A stretch of 7,808 bases of DNA from positions 1-7,808 of the forward strand of contig DASTRU010000122.1 in assembly GCA_035761045.1 (NCBI GenBank), read 5' to 3'. The stretch comes from DASTRU01 sp035761045. Lineage in GTDB: Bacteria; Pseudomonadota; Gammaproteobacteria; Burkholderiales; Burkholderiaceae_E. Below are positions 1 through 5,332 of the stretch, piece after piece. The notes under the pieces were generated by a model that worked only from the letters and a program-made list of their open reading frames with translations, did no database searches and was not told the DNA's origin. A program made the position numbers and the translations under genes. Position 1 is the stretch's first letter; the number at the start of each line of letters is the position of its first letter.

Positions 1-1
1 G

Positions 2-661
2 GCGCAGGGCATGTCGTTGCTGATGAACGGGGCGAACATCGTGACGCGCCGAGCGATCAAGGCGCTGGATGACGGCATCACGACGCCATTCATTACCGCG
101 ATGTATTCGTGGAACATGCTCTACAACCCCGACGAGAGCGTGAAGGGTGACTACAACGTTCAGGCGAAGGGGTCGGCGGCGCTGATGGAGCGCGAGCAGC
201 AGGCTCAGATGTTCTTCCAGTTCCTGCAATTCGTTAACTCGAATCCGATACTCGCTAAGGGTGCCAAGTGGGACAAGATCGCCGAGGAAGGCGCGCGCTT
301 GTTGCGCATGAATAAGGCGGGATTGTTCGCGACGCCGGAGGAGTTCAAGCAGATCATCGACGAGATGGCGAAACAGCCGCCTCCCGTTGCGCCTCAGATT
401 GAAGTGGCGAAGATTCGCGCGGAAGTCGATAAGTATGTCGCCGATCTTAATGCGCAGCTTGAGAAGGGACGCCAAGCGCTTGACAAAGTGTTGGCCGATG
501 CGAAGTTGGCGTCGGACTTGCAAATGCATTTGAGCCAGCAAGGCATGTCGCTCGAAGAATTGAAACAATCGTTTGGATTGGCGCGCATGCAGGAAGACAA
601 CGCGAACGCGCGCTTTAACGCTGAGATGGCCGCCAAGATGGGGCTAGGGAGCGGCATTTGA
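2..661 (+). CDS. Portal (head-tail connector) protein, C-terminal part; 5' end outside window
   Basis: The reading frame is open to the left edge (A-Q-G before the first Met at position 11), so this is the last 219 residues of a longer protein; the Met at 11 is internal. Portal proteins form the ring at the capsid vertex through which DNA is packaged and ejected. The pattern around the window start (G-M-S-x-L-M-N-x-A-N, then D-D-G-I-T-x-P-F and W-N-M, then G-D-Y-x-V-x-A-K-G-S-x-x-L-M-E-R-E) is what I know from the C-terminal half of podoviral portal proteins. The tail of the protein (roughly the last 100 residues) is Lys/Glu/Ala/Gln-rich and predicted helical or coiled-coil, as expected for the portal barrel. 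The stop codon overlaps the next start (TTGA). The position upstream of scaffold and capsid genes agrees. The family is assigned from memory, without a database search. Confidence 0.85.
   Translation, partial: AQGMSLLMNGANIVTRRAIKALDDGITTPFITAMYSWNMLYNPDESVKGDYNVQAKGSAALMEREQQAQMFFQFLQFVNSNPILAKGAKWDKIAEEGARLLRMNKAGLFATPEEFKQIIDEMAKQPPPVAPQIEVAKIRAEVDKYVADLNAQLEKGRQALDKVLADAKLASDLQMHLSQQGMSLEELKQSFGLARMQEDNANARFNAEMAAKMGLGSGI
646..651 (+). promoter_or_regulatory. Ribosome binding site deciding a TTG start
   Basis: AGGGAG lies six bases upstream of the TTG at 658. It is the only good Shine-Dalgarno match near the portal stop and supports TTG as start codon of the next gene, inside the end of the portal gene. 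Confidence 0.65.
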
Positions 662-903
662 ATACCGAGATTCGTATTAAGCGCGAGTTGATTCAACGCG
701 AGATCGATGCGTTGCGTTCGCAGTTGTGCAATGAGCAGATGGAAGACCGCAAGACGCAGCATTTTCGCGGGCAGATTAAAGGGCTTGAGAAGGCGTTAGC
801 GCTGGCCGACGGTAAGCGTTCGCCTGTTGATGCCGTACGCGATCCATTACCCACGCAAGCGATGGATGTGGACCCGAGTAAACAACCTGCGCGCTTGTAT
901 TGA
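658..903 (+). CDS. Small charged helical protein between portal and scaffold genes
   Basis: An 81-residue protein that I do not recognise as a named family. The first ~50 residues (I-x-x-E-L-I-Q-R-E-I-D-A-L-R-S-Q-L, later H-F-R-G-Q-I-K-G-L-E-K-A-L-A-L-A) have heptad-like spacing of Leu/Ile and many charges, so a helical hairpin or coiled coil is likely. The C-terminal third is Pro-rich and probably disordered. It has no membrane segment or signal peptide. It starts with TTG overlapping the portal TGA, behind an AGGGAG site, so it is probably translated by coupling to portal. Small uncharacterised ORFs in this slot are common in podovirus morphogenesis operons; a role in portal or head assembly is only inferred. 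A terminator-like hairpin follows 23 bases after the stop. Confidence 0.75.
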   Translation: MNTEIRIKRELIQREIDALRSQLCNEQMEDRKTQHFRGQIKGLEKALALADGKRSPVDAVRDPLPTQAMDVDPSKQPARLY

Positions 904-926
904 TCACGACCATTACCACGACCGAG

Positions 927-950
927 AGGCCCGCAATTGCGGGCCTTTTG
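927..950 (+). terminator. Intrinsic terminator-like hairpin upstream of the scaffold gene (T1)
   Basis: AGGCCCGC (927-934) pairs perfectly with GCGGGCCT (939-946) around an AATT loop. A T-run follows (TTTT, then G, C, TTTT). The structure meets the usual definition of a rho-independent terminator. The T-run is only six bases from the scaffold Shine-Dalgarno site, so scaffold and capsid mRNA must come either from read-through or from a promoter that I could not identify. Confidence 0.75.
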
Positions 951-961
951 CTTTTCTGAGG
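939..961 (+). repeat. Direct repeat copy 1: hairpin 3' arm, T-tract and RBS
   Basis: This 23-base block (GCGGGCCTTTT, G, CTTTT, C, TGAGG) recurs at 3029-3051 with only two substitutions. It joins the terminator arm to the Shine-Dalgarno site of the following gene. The two copies bracket the scaffold and major capsid genes in direct orientation. Confidence 0.8.
957..961 (+). promoter_or_regulatory. Ribosome binding site of the scaffold gene
   Basis: TGAGG lies five bases before the ATG at 967. This places the scaffold start at 967 rather than at the upstream in-frame TTG at 937, which falls inside the terminator hairpin. Confidence 0.75.
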
Positions 962-966
962 CTTGC

Positions 967-1911
967 ATGACCACGACTAACGACCTGACCGAACAACAAC
1001 AAGAAGCCCTGTTTGCCGAGCTTGCCGAGGCGCGTCTTAAAGGTGCGTCGGTTTCCGACGTGTTGAGCGAGACGCCCATCGAGAAGCAAGGCGAGGCCGA
1101 TAAGAAATTAGAGGCCCCGGCCGTTGTGGCGGAGGAAGTTAAGCCCGCCAACACGCCCGCACCAGCGAATACGCCCGCACCCGCCGCACCCTCATCGCCT
1201 GATCCAGCGCCTTCCCCTGCTGCTTCGACCGAGTCGAACCCGCAGGAGAAAAGCACTGAGGAGATGAGTGCCGAGGAACTGCGCGCGTATCTCGCGAAAG
1301 TGGAGCGTGAGAAGAAAGCCGCCATCGGGCGTGCTGCCGCTGCGCAGCGCGAGGCCGAGCGGTTGAAACGTCAAGTGTCCGCCACACCCGCGCCCGCACC
1401 AGCGGCCCCGAGTGTGGATGAGGAGACGTTGACGAAAGATTTTCCTGAGTTAGCCAGGGTCATTGAACGTCGTGTCGCCGCTGGCGTGCAGACGCTTAAG
1501 CAGGAGGTTTCGACCGTTGCTCAAAGCACTGCGATTGCCACCCTCGATGCGGTGTTCCCTGGTTGGGACTCAACGATGCAATCCGACGAGTTTCAGTATT
1601 GGTTGTCTCAACAGCCGCCGGAGGCGCAACGTAAATTTGATAGCAACAGCGTGGGCGACTACGCGACGTTGCTGCGGAGTTACGAACGCGCTCAACAACC
1701 GCCCGCTGCATCGACCAACACCGGACCGTCAGAAGCTGAACGCATTCAGCAAGAACGCGCGAACCGTCTACGCCAAGGCGCAGCGGTGACGACGCGTGCT
1801 GCTGGCTCCAATCCCACGGGCGAGCCCGATCCCGAGACAAATCCCGAAGCGTATTTCGAATACCTCGCGCGTATACGCGAGGAGCGGAATCGACGCATGG
1901 GTGGACGGTAA
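967..1911 (+). CDS. Scaffolding-like protein (head assembly)
   Basis: A 314-residue protein directly upstream of the major capsid gene, the standard place for a scaffold, which directs procapsid assembly and then leaves or is degraded. Residues 1-55 are acidic and helical. Residues 56-92 are a low-complexity Pro/Ala/Ser linker with a tandem A-N-T-P-A-P repeat. Residues 98-138 are a charged helix (E-E-L-R-A-Y-L-A-K-V-E-R-E-K-K). A second Pro/Ala linker spans 139-149. Residues 196-240 (F-P-G-W-x-x-x-M-x-S-x-E-F-x-x-W-L-x-Q-Q-P-P-E, then D-S-N-x-x-x-D-Y-x-x-L-L-R-S-Y) match a conserved block I know from podoviral scaffold-like proteins. The C-terminus (R-I-R-E-E-R-N-R-R-M-G-G-R) is basic, as is usual for capsid-binding scaffold tails. 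No protease motif is evident. A structural role other than scaffolding is possible but less likely. Confidence 0.82.
   Translation: MTTTNDLTEQQQEALFAELAEARLKGASVSDVLSETPIEKQGEADKKLEAPAVVAEEVKPANTPAPANTPAPAAPSSPDPAPSPAASTESNPQEKSTEEMSAEELRAYLAKVEREKKAAIGRAAAAQREAERLKRQVSATPAPAPAAPSVDEETLTKDFPELARVIERRVAAGVQTLKQEVSTVAQSTAIATLDAVFPGWDSTMQSDEFQYWLSQQPPEAQRKFDSNSVGDYATLLRSYERAQQPPAASTNTGPSEAERIQQERANRLRQGAAVTTRAAGSNPTGEPDPETNPEAYFEYLARIREERNRRMGGR
1147..1182 (+). repeat. Two tandem 18-base units coding A-N-T-P-A-P
   Basis: Units 1147-1164 and 1165-1182 match at 15 of 18 bases and encode identical hexapeptides. All three differences are at codon third positions. This is an in-frame linker duplication in the scaffold gene; related A-P-A-P-A sequence appears again near 1384-1404. 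Confidence 0.8.
1863..1882 (+). other. Short hairpin near the end of the scaffold gene
   Basis: CCTCGCG (1863-1869) pairs with CGCGAGG (1876-1882) around a six-base loop. The inner 12 bases (1868-1879) also form a perfect palindrome. It lies about 55 bases before the capsid start and has no T-run, so it is not a terminator. It may affect mRNA processing or stability, or it may simply result from codons for Leu-Ala-Arg-Ile-Arg-Glu. Confidence 0.4.
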
Positions 1912-1936
1912 GCCCACAAGTTAAGGAATTCAGACT

Positions 1937-2980
1937 ATGTCTACCTATGGTGATATCAGCCCGCGCGTAGGTATCTACGCCGTGGAAAACATGCTCGCGC
2001 ATGCGGAGCCCATTTCGATTCTCACGAAAATGGGGCAGGTCAAACCAGTGCCGAAGAACCGTGGCCAAGTGGTGAAATTTCGCCGCCCGGTGCCGTGGAG
2101 CGATCCAATCGTTGGTGGCGCGGGCAATAGCTCCACCGGTTCGATTACGAACTGGACTGCACCAGCATTGACCGAAGGTGTCACTCCGTCAGCGACGTCG
2201 TTTAGCTACGTTGATGTGCAAGTGACCCTTGGCCAGTACGGCAACTATGTGGAGATCACGGACAAAATCCAAGACCTTCACGAAGACCCCGTGCTGAACG
2301 ATCAAACCCAGCTCGCCGGCGAGAACGCGGCCGAGACGATGGAGTTGATCACCTATAACGTGTTGCGTGCGGGTACGACGGTTAAGTACTTAGGCGGTGC
2401 AGCGCGTGCGAACGTGAATTCGGCGGTAACGCTTGATTCGCTTCGTGCAGCGGTGCGTAACCTGCAAGCGCAGCGCGCTAAGAAAATTACCTCGATCCTT
2501 GGGCCGTCCACCAACATTTCGACCCGTCCCGTTGAAGCCGCGTATGTCGCGTTCTGCCATACCGACTGCCAAGCCGATATCCGCGCGTTGACCGGATTTA
2601 CGCCCACGGCGGAGTACGGCTCGCGTCAAACGCTGTGCCCGGAAGAGTTCGGCACCGTGGAGGACATCCGCTTTGTTACCTCGCCGTTATTCGCGCCGAT
2701 GATCAACCTGGGCGCGGCGATCGGTGGTACGGGACTGAAGAGCACGGCGGGTTCGAACATCGACGTGTACCCGATCATGATCGTCGGCAAGGAAGCGTAC
2801 GGCACGACCCCGTTAAAGGGTATGCAGTCCGCCGAGATCAAAGTGCTTAACCCTGGAACTCCCCGTGGTGGCGATCCGCTCGGCCAGCGTGGCACGGTGG
2901 GTTGGAAAGCTTGGTTCGCTGCGGTTCGTTTGAACGAGTCGTGGATGTACCGCCTAGAAGTGGGCGTCAAAGCCCTGTAA
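1937..2980 (+). CDS. Major capsid protein, N4-gp56 family type
   Basis: This 347-residue protein is the main shell subunit, expected to adopt the HK97 fold. Recognisable features are an early segment ending in G-Q-V-V-K-F-R-R-P (residues 43-51), then T-E-G-V-T-P (79-84), then the signature-like L-G-Q-Y-G-N-Y-V-E-I-T-D-K-I-Q-D-L-H-E-D-P-V-L (98-120), which I associate with the N4-gp56 family of major capsid proteins. A spine-helix-type region (L-R-A-A-V-R-N-L-Q, 169-177) and a C-terminal K-A-W-F-A-A-V-R-L (324-332) with a beta-rich end follow. The length fits the family. It starts at ATG behind AAGGA (1923-1927) with a nine-base spacer, 25 bases after the scaffold stop. No N-terminal prodomain is visible. 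A terminator-like hairpin follows the stop. Confidence 0.9.
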   Translation: MSTYGDISPRVGIYAVENMLAHAEPISILTKMGQVKPVPKNRGQVVKFRRPVPWSDPIVGGAGNSSTGSITNWTAPALTEGVTPSATSFSYVDVQVTLGQYGNYVEITDKIQDLHEDPVLNDQTQLAGENAAETMELITYNVLRAGTTVKYLGGAARANVNSAVTLDSLRAAVRNLQAQRAKKITSILGPSTNISTRPVEAAYVAFCHTDCQADIRALTGFTPTAEYGSRQTLCPEEFGTVEDIRFVTSPLFAPMINLGAAIGGTGLKSTAGSNIDVYPIMIVGKEAYGTTPLKGMQSAEIKVLNPGTPRGGDPLGQRGTVGWKAWFAAVRLNESWMYRLEVGVKAL

Positions 2981-3011
2981 TTGTTAAGCGCGCTACCTAA
3001 GCGCAATCCCT

Positions 3012-3045
3012 AAAGGCCCGCCTAACCCGCGGGCCTTTTTCTTTT
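3012..3045 (+). terminator. Intrinsic terminator after the capsid gene (T2)
   Basis: AAAGGCCCGC (3012-3021) pairs perfectly with GCGGGCCTTT (3029-3038) around a seven-base loop, followed by a T-rich run (TTTTT, C, TTTT, counting the three T of the stem). This is a strong rho-independent terminator 31 bases after the capsid stop. As at T1, the T-run merges with the next gene's ribosome binding site. Confidence 0.85.
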
Positions 3046-3051
3046 GTGAGG
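3029..3051 (+). repeat. Direct repeat copy 2: hairpin 3' arm, T-tract and RBS
   Basis: Second copy of the block at 939-961, identical at 21 of 23 positions and in the same orientation about 2.1 kb away. It again ends in the TGAGG Shine-Dalgarno site of the next gene. Confidence 0.8.
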
Positions 3052-3052
3052 A
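3047..3052 (+). promoter_or_regulatory. Ribosome binding site deciding a GTG start
   Basis: TGAGGA lies five bases before GTG at 3058. The geometry copies the scaffold RBS. The upstream in-frame GTG at 3046 overlaps the site itself and cannot be the start. Confidence 0.7.
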
Positions 3053-3057
3053 ATCAA

Positions 3058-3459
3058 GTGACCCGAACCGCAACCCGAACCCGAAACATGACCGCCGAGA
3101 TTGCAGCCCTCGAGGCCGAGCACGAAACCGTATCGACGCCCGACTTCAGCGTGTTGAGACATGTGAGAAGCATGCCGAAGTACATCGTCGAGATTCATCG
3201 CAGCGATGCGGAGGATGCGATCGATCCAGTGCCCGTGCAGAACGGCGACTACTTCACCGTGATTCGTCGCGGTCGTCGCGTGGTGGTGCCCGAGGCGGTG
3301 GTGACGGTGCTTAACGATGCGCGCGGTCAACGCTTGAACTCCGACACAAAGAAATGGGAATCGTATGTCTCATACCCATACAGCGCAGTGCCATACAACG
3401 GCGACCTACCCATCGGGACGGAAGTCGATGAGTTTGGTCAGCCTGTCACTAAGGATTAA
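3058..3459 (+). CDS. Small head-associated-type protein following the capsid gene (paralogue A)
   Basis: A 133-residue protein of unproven function. I chose the GTG at 3058 because TGAGGA is optimally spaced before it; ATG at 3088 is an alternative. Residues 1-25 are basic and then helical. The core (42-88) is beta-rich: Y-I-V-E-I-H, then D-P-V-P-V-Q-N-G-D-Y-F-T-V-I-R-R-G-R-R-V-V-V-P-E-A-V-V-T-V-L-N-D-A. Small proteins with this pattern (a strand, PV..NG, a basic strand, VP.AVV..L..A) occur after the capsid gene in podoviruses, where they are presumed head-associated. The C-terminal 40 residues are Tyr/Pro-rich (Y-V-S-Y-P-Y-S-A-V-P-Y). The same core recurs in the next gene. A decoration or capsid-completion role is inference. 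Confidence 0.8.
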   Translation: MTRTATRTRNMTAEIAALEAEHETVSTPDFSVLRHVRSMPKYIVEIHRSDAEDAIDPVPVQNGDYFTVIRRGRRVVVPEAVVTVLNDARGQRLNSDTKKWESYVSYPYSAVPYNGDLPIGTEVDEFGQPVTKD

Positions 3460-3464
3460 TTCAG

Positions 3465-3815
3465 ATGGCACGCAAGCAGACGAAACCCGAGGTCGATTCG
3501 CAAGTTGAGGTCGCGCCGCAAGTGGACGGCGCGCCCAGTGACGCGGAAATCGATGCATTAAGCGTGGTGCTTTCGCAGGCACAAAGCGATTCGGCTGTGG
3601 TCGGGCCGACGGTTGTAGAGCCTGCCGTTAAGGAAGCGCCGCATTCTGGCGATTACGTGGTGACGGTGTTTGGCGACAAAAACGATGAGCCCGTGCGCAT
3701 CGTTAATGGCGGTCAAGTAGCGGTGATTCATCGCAATCGACCCACGCGCGTTTCGTCGGCTGTGTTTGCAGCGCTTGCCGATAGCGATGTGGTGTTTGAA
3801 GCGATCGTGGTGTGA
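3465..3815 (+). CDS. Small head-associated-type protein (paralogue B)
   Basis: A 116-residue protein starting five bases after the previous stop, behind AAGGA (3451-3455). Residues 1-60 are acidic, Val/Ala/Pro-rich and probably disordered. Residues 64-107 (D-Y-V-V-T-V-F-G-D, then D-E-P-V-R-I-V-N-G-G-Q-V-A-V-I-H-R-N-R, then S-S-A-V-F-A-A-L-A-D-S-D) align with residues 42-88 of the preceding protein: shared Y.V..., D..PV..., NG....VI.R.R, V...AV...L.D. I read the pair as tandem paralogues with different N-terminal extensions. It has no signal peptide or membrane segment. A small virion or head accessory protein is the best guess from position. Confidence 0.75.
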   Translation: MARKQTKPEVDSQVEVAPQVDGAPSDAEIDALSVVLSQAQSDSAVVGPTVVEPAVKEAPHSGDYVVTVFGDKNDEPVRIVNGGQVAVIHRNRPTRVSSAVFAALADSDVVFEAIVV

Positions 3816-3817
3816 GG
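3813..3817 (+). promoter_or_regulatory. Ribosome binding site overlapping a stop codon
   Basis: TGAGG begins with the TGA stop of the preceding gene and sits five bases before ATG 3823. This fixes the start there rather than at the in-frame ATG at 3766, which would overlap the preceding gene by 50 bases. Confidence 0.6.
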
Positions 3818-3822
3818 CGACG

Positions 3823-4476
3823 ATGAACCAACTGTTTAACCCAGGGCGAGAAGGGTTCTTAGACGGGACGATCGATGCCGACACCGCAGTGATTAAAGCC
3901 TTGCTGGTGCGTGGCTATGCGGTGAACGAGTCGCATAAGTTTTTATCGGATGTGACCGGATCGGGCGGCACCGTAGTCGCAACATCCGCCGCGTTGAGTG
4001 GTAAGTCGGTGACGGCAGGCGTATTCGATGCGAACGACGTGATTTGGTCGGCCGTGCCTGCGGGTGCTGCATGCGACGTGGTGTTGTTGGTGCAAACGTC
4101 GGCGGTGACTGGCGGCGCGGATGTGGCGAGCAACGCTCAACGATTGATCGCCGCGATTGATGGGCGCGTACGGTTTACGACCGCTGCGGCCGCGGCTTCA
4201 GGTGCAACAAGTATTGCCGTGGACCCGTTGTTTGCTGCCGTGGCTAACGGCGCGACGGCTACAAAGATTAGCGGCACAGGTCCGTCCACGTTGACGCTTA
4301 CCGCGTCGTCGGCGGCCAACGCGCGCACGATTTCCACGTCGGCAATTAGCACGGCCTTGAGTGCCGATGCGGTTTACGAGGTGGCGATTTCCGGCAACGG
4401 CTTGCCCGTGACGCCCAACGGTGGAGATATCAACTTCACCTGGGATAACGGACCTAACAAGGTATTCAAGTTATGA
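3823..4476 (+). CDS. Phage structural protein with inserted Ala/Ser/Thr-rich module
   Basis: A 217-residue protein. The two ends look like one known type of small phage virion protein: an N-terminal part with N-P-G-R-E-G-F-L-D-G-x-I-D (6-18), then I-K-A-L-L-V (24-29), A-L-S-G-K-S-V-T-A-G-V-F-D-A-N-D-V-x-W-S-A-V (57-78) and a strand around V-V-L-L-V-Q-T (86-92), with the C-terminal signature L-P-V-T-P-N-G-G-D-I-N-F-T-W-D-N-G (194-210). In proteins of this type that I recall, the I-D-x strand (112-114) runs almost directly into that signature. Here about 75 residues (115-190), very rich in Ala, Ser and Thr and including A-S-G-A-T-S-I-A-V-D-P-L, separate them. That segment resembles linker/beta modules common in phage appendage proteins. 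The likely place is the virion surface or head-tail region; the exact role is unknown. The stop overlaps the next start (ATGA). Confidence 0.72.
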   Translation: MNQLFNPGREGFLDGTIDADTAVIKALLVRGYAVNESHKFLSDVTGSGGTVVATSAALSGKSVTAGVFDANDVIWSAVPAGAACDVVLLVQTSAVTGGADVASNAQRLIAAIDGRVRFTTAAAAASGATSIAVDPLFAAVANGATATKISGTGPSTLTLTASSAANARTISTSAISTALSADAVYEVAISGNGLPVTPNGGDINFTWDNGPNKVFKL

Positions 4477-5078
4477 GGGCGCTTGTCGCGGTGCTGTTTG
4501 CCTTGATGGCAACGCGCGCTCACGCACAGACGCCGCCCGTGCCGCCGTGCTGGCCTTCAACGATTGGTGGTCAGGGCTCCCAGGTGTTTGTGTTGACGAA
4601 CTCCATGGGGCCAATCGCGTGTTGGTATTGCCGCGAGTCGGCAACATCGATGCGTTGGTATGGCGTTTATCCGTCGTGGGGGCAGTTGTCACCAGATTGG
4701 GGGCAGGTGCTTGCGTCGATTCTTGATGCGCCTAAACGCACGGAGGCAGCGGCTGGCGTGTGGGCGAAGTACATCGGTTCGAACACGGACGCGACGATGC
4801 GCATGCATGCCGAGTCGTTTTGTACTTCGAAGGCATCGGCCGCCGTGCTGCCAGCCGCGCCGACCGTGGCGCAGTGGGTGGTGGCGAAGAACGGGACGTA
4901 TTCGGATCGGCCAGCGTATCCCTACGTTAACGGCGTGCGCGGTTCGGTAAGCACGGAGCGCGTTGCGGTGGGCGCGTCTTGCGATTGCGCGTTAGCTAAG
5001 TCGGTCAGCAGCACGAATACGTATTGCGCGGTGCTGAATCGTTCAAATCTTGTAGCCCTTTGCGCCTTACCCCAATGA
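4473..5078 (+). CDS. Exported cysteine-rich protein with Sec signal peptide
   Basis: A 201-residue protein whose ATG overlaps the previous stop (ATGA). Residues 1-18 form a textbook signal peptide: Arg2, a hydrophobic core L-V-A-V-L-F-A-L-M-A, then A-H-A cleaved before Q19. There is no lipobox Cys, so the product should be periplasmic or secreted rather than a lipoprotein. The mature part has eight Cys (26, 50, 53, 117, 170, 172, 185, 197), including C-W-Y-C and C-D-C, an even number compatible with four disulfides in the periplasm. It also carries a W-V-V-A-K-N-G-T-Y-S-D-R-P-A-Y-P block (135-150) followed by N-G-V-R-G. I do not recognise the family. An exported protein inside a virion operon could act in host envelope modification, superinfection exclusion or lysis; none of these is shown by sequence. 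Confidence 0.78.
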   Translation: MRALVAVLFALMATRAHAQTPPVPPCWPSTIGGQGSQVFVLTNSMGPIACWYCRESATSMRWYGVYPSWGQLSPDWGQVLASILDAPKRTEAAAGVWAKYIGSNTDATMRMHAESFCTSKASAAVLPAAPTVAQWVVAKNGTYSDRPAYPYVNGVRGSVSTERVAVGASCDCALAKSVSSTNTYCAVLNRSNLVALCALPQ

Positions 5079-5332
5079 TCTACTTACCACGCTGGAAAAC
5101 GGTGGCCGCGCAAGCGCTTCTTTCAATCGTTGATGGACCAAAAACCGCGCGGCAAATCGCCGATGCGTGTTGCGTCGGCGATGCGGATATCGAGGCGATT
5201 TTGCGGCGAACGATCGAGCGCAAAACGATCCTTGTGACTCGAGGCAAACGCCCTCGCATTTATCGTTTGAATCCGCGCGTTCGCCCCGATCTCGTGCGCG
5301 AAGTATTAGGACCGGCCGATGACGACGAATGA
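5075..5332 (+). CDS. Small winged-helix-like protein
   Basis: An 85-residue protein starting at ATG 5075, which overlaps the previous TGA (ATGA); no clear Shine-Dalgarno site precedes it, so translational coupling is likely. The order is helix (A-A-Q-A-L-L-S-I-V, 11-19), a turn G-P-K-T, a short helix (A-R-Q-I-A-D-A, 25-31), a longer helix (D-A-D-I-E-A-I-L-R-R-T-I-E-R, 36-49) and a basic beta hairpin (I-L-V-T-R-G-K-R-P-R-I-Y-R-L, 52-65). This is the H1-H2-H3-wing order of winged helix-turn-helix DNA-binding domains. The acidic tail is D-D-D-E. It could be a regulator of late genes, or a domain reused for protein contacts. The upstream in-frame start at 5024 lies well inside the preceding gene and is less likely. 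Confidence 0.72.
   Translation: MIYLPRWKTVAAQALLSIVDGPKTARQIADACCVGDADIEAILRRTIERKTILVTRGKRPRIYRLNPRVRPDLVREVLGPADDDE
5308..5311 (+). promoter_or_regulatory. Ribosome binding site for the 54-residue ORF
   Basis: AGGA sits seven bases before ATG 5319, inside the end of the winged-helix-like gene. It is the main support for translation of the short ORF. Confidence 0.5.

Noticed and set aside
661..926. Possible sigma70 promoter before the scaffold gene
   Set aside because: Several TTG-starting -35-like hexamers exist, but none has a convincing -10 at 16-18 bases, so I do not annotate one.
937..966. Upstream TTG extension of the scaffold gene
   Set aside because: The TTG falls inside the T1 hairpin loop and stem, while the ATG at 967 has a well-spaced TGAGG.
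693..1325. 210-codon open frame on the minus strand
   Set aside because: Mirror of the scaffold gene and the small gene before it. Its Ala/Gly-rich stretch is the complement of the Pro/Ala linker, and it runs through the T1 hairpin.
1496..2068. 190-codon open frame on the minus strand
   Set aside because: Opposite the scaffold and capsid genes; rich in Arg, Cys and Ser with no domain pattern.
2745..2762. GGTTCGAAC-type string reminiscent of a tRNA T-loop (also near 4777)
   Set aside because: No surrounding cloverleaf or acceptor stem; both copies sit inside coding sequence as Gly/Ser-Asn codons.
4182..4197. GC-rich palindromic stretch around GCGGCCGC
   Set aside because: Explained by a run of Ala codons in the Ala-rich insert; no T-run or flanking structure.
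4421..4726. 101-codon frame overlapping the structural and Cys-rich genes
   Set aside because: Lies within the end of one gene and the signal-peptide start of the next. It has no RBS support, while the competing frame has a textbook signal peptide and ATGA overlap.
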